DNA of 64,000 bases from Sphingomonadaceae bacterium. GTDB taxonomy: Bacteria; Pseudomonadota; Alphaproteobacteria; Sphingomonadales; Sphingomonadaceae. Position 1 is the stretch's first letter, and each line of letters opens with the position of its first letter. Shown here piece after piece: positions 8,751 through 16,298 of the stretch. The DNA is taken from the NCBI GenBank assembly GCA_025056155.1, contig JANWWL010000001.1, positions 186,001 through 250,000 on the forward strand. The letters are read 5' to 3'. The position numbers and the translations under genes were made by a program. The notes below the pieces were generated by a model, which did not search any database, was not told where the DNA came from, and worked only from the letters and a program-made list of their open reading frames with translations.

Positions 8751-9698
8751 TTAGCCGAAGGGTGGGCGGGCGTTGCGCTCGCCCCAGTCCTGCCGGCGCG
8801 CCCAGGCCTCCAGCGTTTCCAGCCGGCCGGCCAGTTCCGGGAACCGCTCGTACACATAGTCCATGTTGACGGCGAACGGCCGGGTGGGGGCGGTGTTGTT
8901 GTAGACGTAGAAGTCGGCGATGGCCTTGGCGAAGCCCTCGCGCATGTCGGGAGGCATCTCGTCGCCGGCGGCGGCCACGAGGTGCCGGCCGAACTCCTCG
9001 GGCGTGCTGGGGTCGTAGCGGATGGGCCGGCCCAGCGCGCGCGACAGCGCCGCCGCCACGTCGGGCCCCCGCAGCCGTTCGGGCCCGCCGATGTTCACCC
9101 AGGCCCCTTCGAGGTCGGGCCGGCGCAACGCGACCAGCATGAAGCGCGCGACGTCGTCCAGGCTGATCCAATTGGCTTCGAGATGCGGGGCGTGCGGATA
9201 GACATAGCGGCCCTCGTTCACGATGAACGGCCTGGCCCAGTTGGTGAGCAAATTGTCCATGAACAGCACGGGGCCCAGCACGGTGGCCGGCGCGCCCGAA
9301 CGCCACAGCGCGTTCACGCCGGCCGTGTTGGCCCCGTAGGTGAAGGGGTCGCCCGGCCGGTCGGGGATCCAGCTCGAGGTGTTCCACACCACCCGCCGGA
9401 TCCCAAGCTCGGCGGCCGCCTGCCCCACCCGGCCCACCAGGGTCGCCCGCTCGGCCCGGGCCTGCAGCGGATGCGTGTAGAACACATAGTCGGCCCCTTC
9501 GAGAGCGGCGCGGTAGGTCGCGGGATCGTAAAGGTCGATGGCGCGCACCTCGACCGATTCCACCCCCTCGATGTCGGCCCCGGCGAAGGGATCCGCACGG
9601 CGCGACAGCGCCCGCACGCGGTAGCCTTCCCGCAAGGCCTGGCGCACCTGGGCCCACCCCTGCCGGCCCGAAGCGCCAATGATGGCGATCGTTTCCAT
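8751..9698 (-). CDS. NmrA-like NAD(P)-binding protein
   Basis: This 315-aa protein has an N-terminal Rossmann motif, IAIIGASGRQGWAQVRQAL, with the GxxGxxG pattern of atypical short-chain dehydrogenases. It continues with RVRALSRRADPF and GADYVFYTHPLQ, then RRVVWNTSSW where classical enzymes carry the catalytic serine. It lacks a clear YxxxK pair, as is usual for NmrA-like proteins, which may be redox sensors or isoflavone-reductase-like enzymes. ATG at 9698 has a strong Shine-Dalgarno (GGGAGG about 7 bases upstream). It is divergent from the SnoaL gene at 9787, sharing an 88-bp promoter region. Its role in the surrounding catabolic set is unknown. Confidence 0.83.
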   Translation of the reverse strand: METIAIIGASGRQGWAQVRQALREGYRVRALSRRADPFAGADIEGVESVEVRAIDLYDPATYRAALEGADYVFYTHPLQARAERATLVGRVGQAAAELGIRRVVWNTSSWIPDRPGDPFTYGANTAGVNALWRSGAPATVLGPVLFMDNLLTNWARPFIVNEGRYVYPHAPHLEANWISLDDVARFMLVALRRPDLEGAWVNIGGPERLRGPDVAAALSRALGRPIRYDPSTPEEFGRHLVAAAGDEMPPDMREGFAKAIADFYVYNNTAPTRPFAVNMDYVYERFPELAGRLETLEAWARRQDWGERNARPPFG

Positions 9699-9786
9699 GG
9701 GTCCACCTCCCTACCCACCCAGCCTAGGGTTGCGGCCAGCTGGCACCCGCCGCCCGAAACTGATAGCCTTCAGCGAGGAGGCGCAC

Positions 9787-10152
9787 ATGGCGGGTGCCGC
9801 GCGGCGGCTGATCGAAGAGTTCTGGCGGATCCAGGACGATGGCGACTATCGCCGCCTGGTACCCCTGTTCGCCGAGGATGCCGTGCTCGAGGACCCGGTG
9901 TTCGGCACCTTCCGGGGCCGGACGGCGATCGCGGACTTCATGGCCCGCATGGTCGAGGAGATGCGAACGCGCGGCGTGCACTTCACGGCCGAGGAGATCC
10001 AGGGCGACGAGCGGGTGGCCTGGGCGCGCTGGACGATGCACGGGCCGGCTGGCCCCCGCCCGGGGGTGGGCATCTACCTCGTGGAGAACGGCCGGCTCGT
10101 CTACTATCGCGATTACCTTGATCCCCCACGCCGCAGTGCGCCCGGATCTTGA
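9787..10152 (+). CDS. SnoaL/NTF2-like protein
   Basis: This 121-aa protein has the short alpha+beta cone fold of the SnoaL/NTF2 superfamily. A helical start (RRLIEEFWRIQDDGDYRRLV) leads to LFAEDAVLEDPVFGTFRGRT and ends in strands GVGIYLVENGRLVYYRDYLD. Members include polyketide cyclases, ketosteroid isomerase-like enzymes and accessory dehydratases. Catalytic residues cannot be assigned from this sequence. ATG at 9787 is preceded by GAGGAGG with about 6 bases spacing. It lies divergent from the NmrA-like gene, and its 3' end abuts the degenerate P450 sequence. It may once have shared a transcript with that P450 (inference). Confidence 0.82.
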   Translation: MAGAARRLIEEFWRIQDDGDYRRLVPLFAEDAVLEDPVFGTFRGRTAIADFMARMVEEMRTRGVHFTAEEIQGDERVAWARWTMHGPAGPRPGVGIYLVENGRLVYYRDYLDPPRRSAPGS

Positions 10153-10436
10153 GGAAACTGCCCGGCCTGTCCTTATGGTCGCCGACAAAATAGTCGCCGA
10201 TAAATGGGATGACCGGGGCCGCGACCTCGTGGAGGCGGAGGCTCCCGGAGCCCTCTCGCTGAACCGGACGGGACGCCCCGCTGGCCCGCCATGAGCCGTG
10301 GTGGGGCTTCCGTGCCGTCGTCGACCGCTTCGCGGACATGGATTTCGCCGACGGCGACGACTTCGCCTACCGTCCCTGCGTCCTTCTTCGGTCGCTGAGT
10401 CGACTGGAGATGACGTTCGTGCCCCGCCGGGGCTGA
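10148..10436 (+). pseudogene. Cytochrome P450 remnant with internal deletion
   Basis: Two stretches in different frames look like pieces of one P450. The second (10263-10436) reads APLARHEPWWGFRAVVDRF, then DFAYRPCVLLRSLSRLEMTF. This matches the canonical P450 end, where GAPLARLE follows the heme-cysteine loop and is followed by a helix ending DRFP and by YRPxxLLRGLxxLPVxF. It ends with TGA at 10434-10436. The first (10148-10262) reads VLMVADKIVADKWDDRGRDL, resembling the helix C/D region of bacterial P450s. The I-helix, ExxR region and the heme-binding cysteine itself are absent. The gene is therefore a relic that cannot bind heme. The second block is convincing, the first only suggestive. 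Confidence 0.5.
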
Positions 10437-10826
10437 CGCGGATGGCACCTTGGGCCAGGAGGCGCTTCCGCGCCAGAAGGGCTGGCCCGGGGGCCAGGGC
10501 TGCCGCCCGGCATGGCCCCTGCGGCCGTTCCCGCCAGGCCCAAGGGCGGTGCCGGCCCATGGGGAGGATGTCGCCCTCCTGCCTTGGCCACCGGGGTTCC
10601 CGCTTTCCTTGCGGCGCGCCTAAAGGCCGATCCGCTCTGGCGAACGCGCCAGCGCCCCGGCGGCCGGGGACGCGGTCCTTCGGCCGGGGAAGGCGCAGGC
10701 CATCGACGAGACCGACCCGGCGAGGCCACCGACTGCGGCATCCGGCGGTCGTCCCGACGTCTGGCACATGCGTTAGGCCGGCGCTGCCCGAGGGATGGGA
10801 TAGGATCGAACCCGAGGAGGGACAGG
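10437..10826. other. Intergenic stretch without a recognisable gene
   Basis: About 390 bp between the P450 remnant and the second Rieske oxygenase. Long open frames cross it on both strands, but they lack family resemblance and plausible ribosome binding sites, so I treat them as products of high G+C. It should contain the promoter of the downstream Rieske gene; I cannot point to convincing -35/-10 boxes. Confidence 0.5.
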
Positions 10827-12254
10827 ATGAACAAGCCCGAACCGGTGCGCCGGGCCGATCGTTGCCCGGCCATGAGCTACACCGAGATGCTGCTCGCGGA
10901 CACCCGCCCCGTCCCCGACTTCCTGCTCGAGGAATGGACCCGGCCGATGTCGACCGAGCCCATCCCGGTCGACCCCTACGTCAGCCCGGAGTTCGCCCGG
11001 CTGGAGCGCGAGCGGCTGTGGCCCAACGTCTGGCTCTTCGCCGCGCGCGAGGAGGAGCTGCCCGACCCCGGCGACACGGTGGTGTTCGACATCGCCGACC
11101 GCTCGTTCCTCCTCGTCCGGCAGGAGGACGGGTCGATCCGCGCCTTCTACAATGCCTGCCTGCACCGCGGGCGGAAGCTCCGCACGGGCCCCGGGGCGGT
11201 CAGCCAGCTGCGCTGCCCCTTCCACGGCTTCACCTGGAACGCCGACGGCACGCTCAAGGAAATCCCCTGCGCCTGGGACTTCCGGCATCTGGAAGGCCGC
11301 GACCTGCGCCTGCCCGAAGTGCGCGTGAACCGGTGGGAAGGCTTCGTGATGATCACCGAGAACCCGGACATTCCGGAATTCCCGGAATGGCTGGGGCCGG
11401 CCGCCACCCACTACGCACCCTATGATTTTCCCAACCGCTACACGGGCGTGTGGGTGAAGAAGCGCATTGCTGCCAATTGGAAGACGACGGCCGAGGCCTT
11501 CATGGAAGCCTGGCATTCGATCACCACCCACCCGCAACTTCTGCCATTCCTTGGAGATGCCAATTCGCGCTACGATCTGATCGGCGATCATTTCAATCGC
11601 GCCATCACGCCGTCGGGCGTGCTTTCCCCGCACATCACCGGGCGCGACCAGCGCTTCGTGCTGCAGAAGATGAACGAATTCTCCGGAGGCAGCAGCATGG
11701 CGGAAGGCCGGCGGCAGACGGCGAGCGACGACCCGCCCGGCTTCGACCCCGACGATCCCCTGGCGGCCCGCAAGGCCCTGGCCGAGGCGAGCCGGCAGGG
11801 CTTCGCCCGCCAGTACGGCCACGACTATTCCCACGCGTCGGACGCCGAGCTCCTCGACAATTTCACGTACAACATCTTTCCCAACTTCTCGGCCTGGATC
11901 GGTTACCTGCCGAACCTCGTCTATCGCTGGCTGCCCGGCGACACGCCGGACTGGTGCACGATGGAAATCCGGCTGCTGTTCCCCACGCCCAAGGGCCAGC
12001 CCCGGCCGCGGGCGGTGGAGTGCACCGTCATCCCCGACGACCAGCCGTTCGGCTGGGCGGCCGACCGGATGGGGGCGGCGCTGGCCCAGGTCTTCGACCA
12101 GGACCTGGCGAACCTGCCGCACGTGCAGACCGGCATGAAGGCCCTGAAGTCGGGCCGGCTGGAACTGGGCGCCTATCAGGAAAGCCGGATCCGGCACTTT
12201 CACGAAACGCTCATGAAATACATCCGGGGCGAACTGCCGGCCCGCGCCGGCTGA
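10827..12254 (+). CDS. Rieske [2Fe-2S] oxygenase, alpha subunit type
   Basis: This 475-aa protein has the Rieske motif C111-L-H113 and C130-P-F-H133 and a mononuclear iron site in TAEAFMEAWHSITTHPQ (H230, H235). A glutamate (E227) sits where many dioxygenases have the bridging aspartate, as in some amine- and carnitine-type Rieske monooxygenases. It is only distantly similar to the other Rieske protein in this window, so it is not a recent duplicate. ATG at 10827 is preceded by GAGGAGG/GACAGG. No dedicated reductase or ferredoxin gene is adjacent. It is probably a monooxygenase or dioxygenase in the same catabolic region; the substrate is unknown. Confidence 0.9.
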   Translation: MNKPEPVRRADRCPAMSYTEMLLADTRPVPDFLLEEWTRPMSTEPIPVDPYVSPEFARLERERLWPNVWLFAAREEELPDPGDTVVFDIADRSFLLVRQEDGSIRAFYNACLHRGRKLRTGPGAVSQLRCPFHGFTWNADGTLKEIPCAWDFRHLEGRDLRLPEVRVNRWEGFVMITENPDIPEFPEWLGPAATHYAPYDFPNRYTGVWVKKRIAANWKTTAEAFMEAWHSITTHPQLLPFLGDANSRYDLIGDHFNRAITPSGVLSPHITGRDQRFVLQKMNEFSGGSSMAEGRRQTASDDPPGFDPDDPLAARKALAEASRQGFARQYGHDYSHASDAELLDNFTYNIFPNFSAWIGYLPNLVYRWLPGDTPDWCTMEIRLLFPTPKGQPRPRAVECTVIPDDQPFGWAADRMGAALAQVFDQDLANLPHVQTGMKALKSGRLELGAYQESRIRHFHETLMKYIRGELPARAG

Positions 12255-12560
12255 GGGAACGCGAGCCGGCCGATCGCTCGAGGCGGCGCAACCGGCCGCA
12301 TGCCCTTGGGGTCGGGGCCCGCGCAACTTTCGCCGCTCCCAGCGGTCCTTGGGCGCCAGGTGGCCGTCTTGGGACGGGTCCAGGTCGATCACGCACGCCT
12401 CGGGGTCCGCGGGCGACGGGCCTCGCGCGCACCCGCTCCGCTGGCCGCCAAGGGCCCCCTGTCCCTGACGGCCCCAGCGGTCCGCAGGCGAAGGGCCCCA
12501 AGCGCTCGCCCCGTTGGCTGTCTCCGGCAGGCCCCGGGATCCGCGGGCGAAGGACGTGCG
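12255..12560. other. Non-coding gap between convergent genes
   Basis: About 306 bp separates the convergent Rieske and SnoaL genes. I see no ORF with family features, no RNA gene and no T-tract terminator on either strand. Confidence 0.5.
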
Positions 12561-12944
12561 TCAGGCTTCCGCGGCGACCTCGGCCGTGTCGAAATAGTGG
12601 ATGCGCAACTCTCGCAGCAGGCCGTCTTCGAAGCGACCCGCCTCGCAGACGGTCTGGGTGAACCGGCGGCCCGTGCGTTTCGAGGTCATGGTGAAGCGCA
12701 GCACCATCACCGCCCAGGTCGAGCCGCCGGCCAAGTCCAACACCTCGACTTGGGCTTCGGCCCAGGTGCCGAATACGGCTTCGGCCAACCGGCGGAACGC
12801 GTCGCGGCCGGTCCACACGCCCCCGAAGGGAAGCGAGGCGGCCTCGTGGATTTCGAGGGTGGGGTGCGAAAGGGCTTCCACGCCGGCCCAGTCGCGCGCC
12901 CGGGCCCGGGCGTAGACCTCGGCCAATCCTTCCGCAGGCGTCAT
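12561..12944 (-). CDS. SnoaL/NTF2-like protein
   Basis: This 127-aa protein of the SnoaL/NTF2-like fold has the helix LAEVYARARARDWAGVEAL, the segment HPTLEIHEAASLPFGG, WTGRDAFRRLAEAVF, and C-terminal strands ending RELRIHYFDT. It differs clearly from the SnoaL protein at 9787, so this is not a simple duplicate. The ATG at 12944 overlaps the stop of the SDR gene (ATGA), so the two are almost certainly translated together. Family members can be cyclases, dehydratases, isomerases or binding proteins. Coupling to a dehydrogenase suggests action on the SDR's product or substrate, which is inference. Confidence 0.82.
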   Translation of the reverse strand: MTPAEGLAEVYARARARDWAGVEALSHPTLEIHEAASLPFGGVWTGRDAFRRLAEAVFGTWAEAQVEVLDLAGGSTWAVMVLRFTMTSKRTGRRFTQTVCEAGRFEDGLLRELRIHYFDTAEVAAEA

Positions 12945-13738
12945 GGGGCCTCTCCTGGGCGAACGGGCGGCACCGCGCCCTGGGTGATCGATGCCGTCCG
13001 GTCGATGACGAACCGCCGACCGGAAACGAAGGCGCTCCTGTCGGAGGCGAGACAGACCGCGCGATGGGCCACGTCCTCGGGTCGGCCCAGAGGGTTGCGG
13101 CCGGCTGCATGGTCGCTCTGGGCCAGGGGTCGCGAGCCCGCGCGAGCGAGCGCCGCCCCCATCGACCGCACCACGGGGGTGTCAATCCCGGCTGGGTACA
13201 CGCTATTGGCGCGGATGGGATCGCCTCGCTGCGCGCAATAAACGGCGGTCGCCCGTGTGGAGGCTTCGACGGCACCTTTCGCCGCCGCATAGGCTGCCAC
13301 ATAGGGCTCGCCCGTGACCGATGCGATCGAGGCCATGTTGATGATCGAGCCCGAGCCGGCGCGCCGCATGGACGGCAGAGCGTGCTTGGTGCCCCACACC
13401 ACCCCTTCGAGCGAGACCGCGAGGATCCGGCGAAGGTCATCCGCTGAAACCGCTTCGGGCGTGCCCGGCGCGACCACTCCCGCGTTGTTCACGAGCACGT
13501 GCAGGGCGCCCAATTCCCGCTCGACCCGGGCGACGAGGTCCACCCAGGCGGCTTCGTCGGTCACGTCGTGGCGCACGAAGAGCCCGCCGATCGCCCGCGC
13601 CACCTCTTCGCCCTGGGGATCGATCTCGGCCACCACCACCCGGGCTCCTTCCGCGGCCGTGAGCCGGCAGTTGGCCTCGCCCAACCCCATGGCGCCGCCC
13701 TTGACGATCGCCACCTTGCCCGCAAGCCGCCCGGACAA
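12941..13738 (-). CDS. Short-chain dehydrogenase/reductase (SDR), TTG start
   Basis: This 265-aa classical SDR has the cofactor loop KGGAMGLG (normally TGGxxGxG), the NNAG motif (HVLVNNAGVV), catalytic serine in INMASIAS, and the YxxxK pair in AYAAAKGA. It should oxidise or reduce an alcohol/ketone with NAD(H) or NADP(H). I chose TTG at 13738 because GGGAGGA lies 5-6 bases upstream and MSGRLAGKVAIV is a normal SDR beginning. An upstream TTG at 13798 lacks such a site and would overlap the LysR gene. It is followed directly by the coupled SnoaL gene. The lysine at the first position of the glycine motif is unusual; all other catalytic residues are present. Confidence 0.88.
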   Translation of the reverse strand: MSGRLAGKVAIVKGGAMGLGEANCRLTAAEGARVVVAEIDPQGEEVARAIGGLFVRHDVTDEAAWVDLVARVERELGALHVLVNNAGVVAPGTPEAVSADDLRRILAVSLEGVVWGTKHALPSMRRAGSGSIINMASIASVTGEPYVAAYAAAKGAVEASTRATAVYCAQRGDPIRANSVYPAGIDTPVVRSMGAALARAGSRPLAQSDHAAGRNPLGRPEDVAHRAVCLASDRSAFVSGRRFVIDRTASITQGAVPPVRPGEAP

Positions 13739-13760
13739 CCCCGTCCTCCCGTGGCGTCCC

Positions 13761-14678
13761 TCAACTACGCGCCCTGGGCTGGGGCCAAGCTGCGACAACT
13801 GACGAGACGCTCGAGGCCCGGGCTCCCTCCTCGCTCAGGCGCGCTTCGGCGAAGCGGGCGAAGGCCTCGATCGCCGCGGTCGGGCGCGCGGTGGCCAGCA
13901 GGCCGATGGCGGCGGGTCGGAGCGCCGGCCAGCCGGGACCCAGGATCGCAAGGTCGGCCGGCACCCGGCGGCGCGGCAACACGGTGACCCCAAGGCCAGC
14001 ACGAACGGCCGCGATCTGCCCGGCCTCCGATGGCGAGGCGTAGACGACGTCGGGCCAGCATCCGGCCGCGGCCAACGCTTCGACCGCCCGGGCCCGATAG
14101 ACGCACGGGGCGGGTGCCAGCACGAGGGGCACGGGCTGGTCTTCGGGCGGAGCGGGCGAGGGGGTCGCCCCCACCCAGGCGAGCGGCTCGGGCCGCAACA
14201 GTCGGGCGCCGGGGAGCACCTGCTGCGGATCGAGCTTGATGAGGACCAGATCGAAGGCCCCGGCCTCGAATTGCTCGACGAGGTGCAGGGTCAGGTCGCA
14301 GCGCACGTGCAGCCGCACGCGCGGATGGGCGGCCACGAAGTGCGCCAGGATGGCCGGCAGATCCTCGCCCGCCACGTCTTCGGGGCAGCCCAAGCGGACG
14401 TCGCCTTCGACCTCGCCGTCGCGGAACCGCGCCAGCAAGGCGGCCGCCGCCTCGACCACGGCCCGGGCATGCGGCAAAAGCCGCTCGCCCTCGGGCGTCA
14501 AGGCGACCCGCCGCGTGGTCCGCGCGAACAGGCGAACGCCCAGCAGCTCCTCCAGCCGGCGGATCTGCGCCGAGACGGCGGACTGGGTGCGGTGCACGCG
14601 CGTGGCCGTGCGCGAGAAGCTGCCGGTCTGCGCCAGCTCGAGGAAGGTGCGCAACGTCGCGAGGTCGAGCCCGTCCAT
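13761..14678 (-). CDS. LysR-family transcriptional regulator
   Basis: This 305-aa protein has the N-terminal LysR helix-turn-helix (FLELAQTGSFSRTATRVHRT, then QSAVSAQIRRLEELLG) and a C-terminal effector-binding domain beginning near residue 90 (GDVRLGCPEDVAGEDLP). ATG at 14678 (MDGLDLATLRTFLEL) gives the normal family length. It diverges from the SbtA-type bicarbonate transporter gene, and the shared 134-bp spacer contains a perfect LysR-type site at 14723-14743. In autotrophs, LysR proteins such as CmpR and CcmR control bicarbonate transporters, so control of sbtA is the likeliest role. Control of the SDR/SnoaL pair just downstream on the same strand is also possible. Confidence 0.9.
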   Translation of the reverse strand: MDGLDLATLRTFLELAQTGSFSRTATRVHRTQSAVSAQIRRLEELLGVRLFARTTRRVALTPEGERLLPHARAVVEAAAALLARFRDGEVEGDVRLGCPEDVAGEDLPAILAHFVAAHPRVRLHVRCDLTLHLVEQFEAGAFDLVLIKLDPQQVLPGARLLRPEPLAWVGATPSPAPPEDQPVPLVLAPAPCVYRARAVEALAAAGCWPDVVYASPSEAGQIAAVRAGLGVTVLPRRRVPADLAILGPGWPALRPAAIGLLATARPTAAIEAFARFAEARLSEEGARASSVSSVVAAWPQPRARS

Positions 14679-14722
14679 GGCGCCACCCTGCCGGTGACGA
14701 CCGCCGCGGTCAACCCCATTCA

Positions 14723-14743
14723 GCAATTGAGCTTATAGATTGC
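14723..14743. promoter_or_regulatory. LysR-type operator GCAAT-N11-ATTGC
   Basis: GCAAT and ATTGC form a perfect 5-bp inverted repeat separated by exactly 11 bases, which includes the T-N11-A core of LysR-family binding sites. The spacer is AT-rich (TGAGCTTATAG), unlike its surroundings. It lies 45 bp upstream of the lysR start and 70 bp upstream of the sbtA start, the usual place for an autoregulatory and activating site. Confidence 0.7.
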
Positions 14744-14812
14744 CCCAAGACTTTTCGTTTTCGCGGGCGTCCGGGCATCGTCTATCATTTGCCTTGAACG
14801 AAGGAACCCGCC

Positions 14813-15787
14813 ATGCCCACCGCCACCCTCATCGAGAACCTGGTCTCCCCCATCACGCTCGCCTTCCTCTTGGGGGTGGTGGCCTCGCTGTTGCGCTCGG
14901 ACCTCGAGATCCCCGAACCCGTCATCCGGATCATCTCGATCTATCTCCTCTTCTCGATCGGTCTGCAGGGCGGGCGGGAGCTGGCCGACGTCACCTGGGC
15001 CGAGATCGCGGCGGGCCTTTCGGTCGTGAGCCTCCTCATCTTCCTGTTGCCGGCGGGGGCCTTTCTGGTGGCGCGCCGAGCGCTCAAGCTGTCGGTGCCC
15101 GACGCGACGGGGGTGGCGGCCCTCTATGGCTCGGTCTCCTCCGTCACCTTCCTCGTGGGCCGGACCTATGCCGACGGCATGGGCACGCCGATGGACGGGT
15201 TCGTCATCGGACTCGTCGCGCTCATGGAGCTTGCGATCCTGGTGGCCCTGTTCATCGGCCGCTGGGCGAGCGCGCGGGCGGCGGCCGCCGATGCGAACCT
15301 CGGGGCGATGTTGCTCGAGACGGTACGGGGCCGCGGCCTGCTGCTCCTAGGGGGCGGACTCCTCATGGGGGCTGCGATCGGGCCCGCCAACTTCGAGCGC
15401 ATCTCGCCCTTCTTCGTCGACCTGTTCCGCGGCGTCCTGGTGCTCTTCATCCTGGAAATGGGCATGGCGGCAGCACGCCAACTCAAGAGCTTCGGTGCCG
15501 TGGCCGGGCGGATGGCCGTGTTCGGGATCGTGGTGCCGGTGGTCCATGGGCTCGTGGCCACGGGGTTTGCGACTGCGGCGGGGCTGTCACTGGGCAGCGC
15601 GGCGGTGCTGGGCACCGTGGCGGCCTCGGCCTCCTACATCGATGCGCCGGCCGCCGTGCGCGCCACCTTCCCCGACGCCAACCCGGCCATCTGGCTCACC
15701 GCATCGCTCGGCATCACCTTCCCGTTCATGATGCTGGCGGGCGTGCCGCTGGTCTACCAGTTCGCCCGCATGTGGGCGGGGTTGTGA
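14813..15787 (+). CDS. sbtA: SbtA-type sodium-dependent bicarbonate transporter
   Basis: This 324-aa integral membrane protein with about ten hydrophobic segments resembles SbtA, the cyanobacterial sodium/bicarbonate symporter. It shows the inverted-repeat pattern of the family, with SIGLQGGRELADVTW in the first half and FILEMGMAAARQLKSFG in the second. The GSVSSVTFLVG and TVAASASYIDAPAAVRA segments correspond to the substrate-binding crossover regions. ATG at 14813 is preceded by AAGGA. It is shorter than the cyanobacterial proteins mainly in the central loop. Proteobacterial members are less studied, so bicarbonate as substrate is a family-based assignment. A LysR regulator lies divergently and a CaMKII-association-like protein gene directly downstream. 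Confidence 0.82.
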   Translation: MPTATLIENLVSPITLAFLLGVVASLLRSDLEIPEPVIRIISIYLLFSIGLQGGRELADVTWAEIAAGLSVVSLLIFLLPAGAFLVARRALKLSVPDATGVAALYGSVSSVTFLVGRTYADGMGTPMDGFVIGLVALMELAILVALFIGRWASARAAAADANLGAMLLETVRGRGLLLLGGGLLMGAAIGPANFERISPFFVDLFRGVLVLFILEMGMAAARQLKSFGAVAGRMAVFGIVVPVVHGLVATGFATAAGLSLGSAAVLGTVAASASYIDAPAAVRATFPDANPAIWLTASLGITFPFMMLAGVPLVYQFARMWAGL

Positions 15788-15816
15788 GCGTTTCTCGAGC
15801 CTTGAGGAGAAAGCCC

Positions 15817-16281
15817 ATGCGCATCGTCATCGTTCTTCTCACCACCGCTCTGGCGGCCGGCCCCGCGCTCGCCCGGACGGAAGAGTGCGACGAGATCAGC
15901 ACGGCCGAGGTCGCCCGGCTGTTCGACCGCTGGAACGCGAGCCTTGCCACCCTGGATCCCAAGCGGGTGGCGGCCAACTACGCCAAGGGGGCCGTGCTGT
16001 TGCCGACGGTTTCCAACCTGCCCCGGACCACCCCGGCGCTGATCGAAGACTATTTCGTGATGTTCCTGAAGCAGAAGCCGCAGGGGCGGATCGACGAGCG
16101 CCACATCACGATCGGCTGCGACGTCGCGACCGACGTGGGCGTCTACACCTTCACGCTGGCCAACCCCGACGGCACGACGCGGCAGGTGAAAGCCCGCTAC
16201 AGCTTCGTCTATGTGCCGGAAGGAGGCCAGTGGAAGATCCTGCACCATCACTCGAGCGCCATGCCCGAACCGGTGCGCTAG
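15817..16281 (+). CDS. Secreted SgcJ/EcaC-type (CaMKII association-like) protein
   Basis: This 154-aa protein has a Sec signal (MRIVIVLLTTALAAGPALA) and an NTF2-like domain of the SgcJ/EcaC or calcium/calmodulin-kinase association type. Visible landmarks are VARLFDRWNASLATLDP, YAKGAVLLPTVSN, DYFVMFLKQKPQG and WKILHHHSSAMPEP. Such proteins form ring-like oligomers; the reaction, if any, is unknown. ATG at 15817 has GAGGAG about 8 bases upstream and lies 29 bp after sbtA, so the two are probably one transcript. A periplasmic partner for a bicarbonate transporter is an interesting possibility, but it is inferred only from the gene order. Confidence 0.8.
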   Translation: MRIVIVLLTTALAAGPALARTEECDEISTAEVARLFDRWNASLATLDPKRVAANYAKGAVLLPTVSNLPRTTPALIEDYFVMFLKQKPQGRIDERHITIGCDVATDVGVYTFTLANPDGTTRQVKARYSFVYVPEGGQWKILHHHSSAMPEPVR

Positions 16282-16298
16282 GCGGGCTTCCCCGCCGT

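Noticed and set aside
12255-12392. Minus-strand segment reading IDLDPSQDGHLAPKDRW, briefly ParA-like
   Set aside because: The ParA resemblance is limited to a few residues, there is no Walker A loop, and the frame continues antisense through the Rieske gene.
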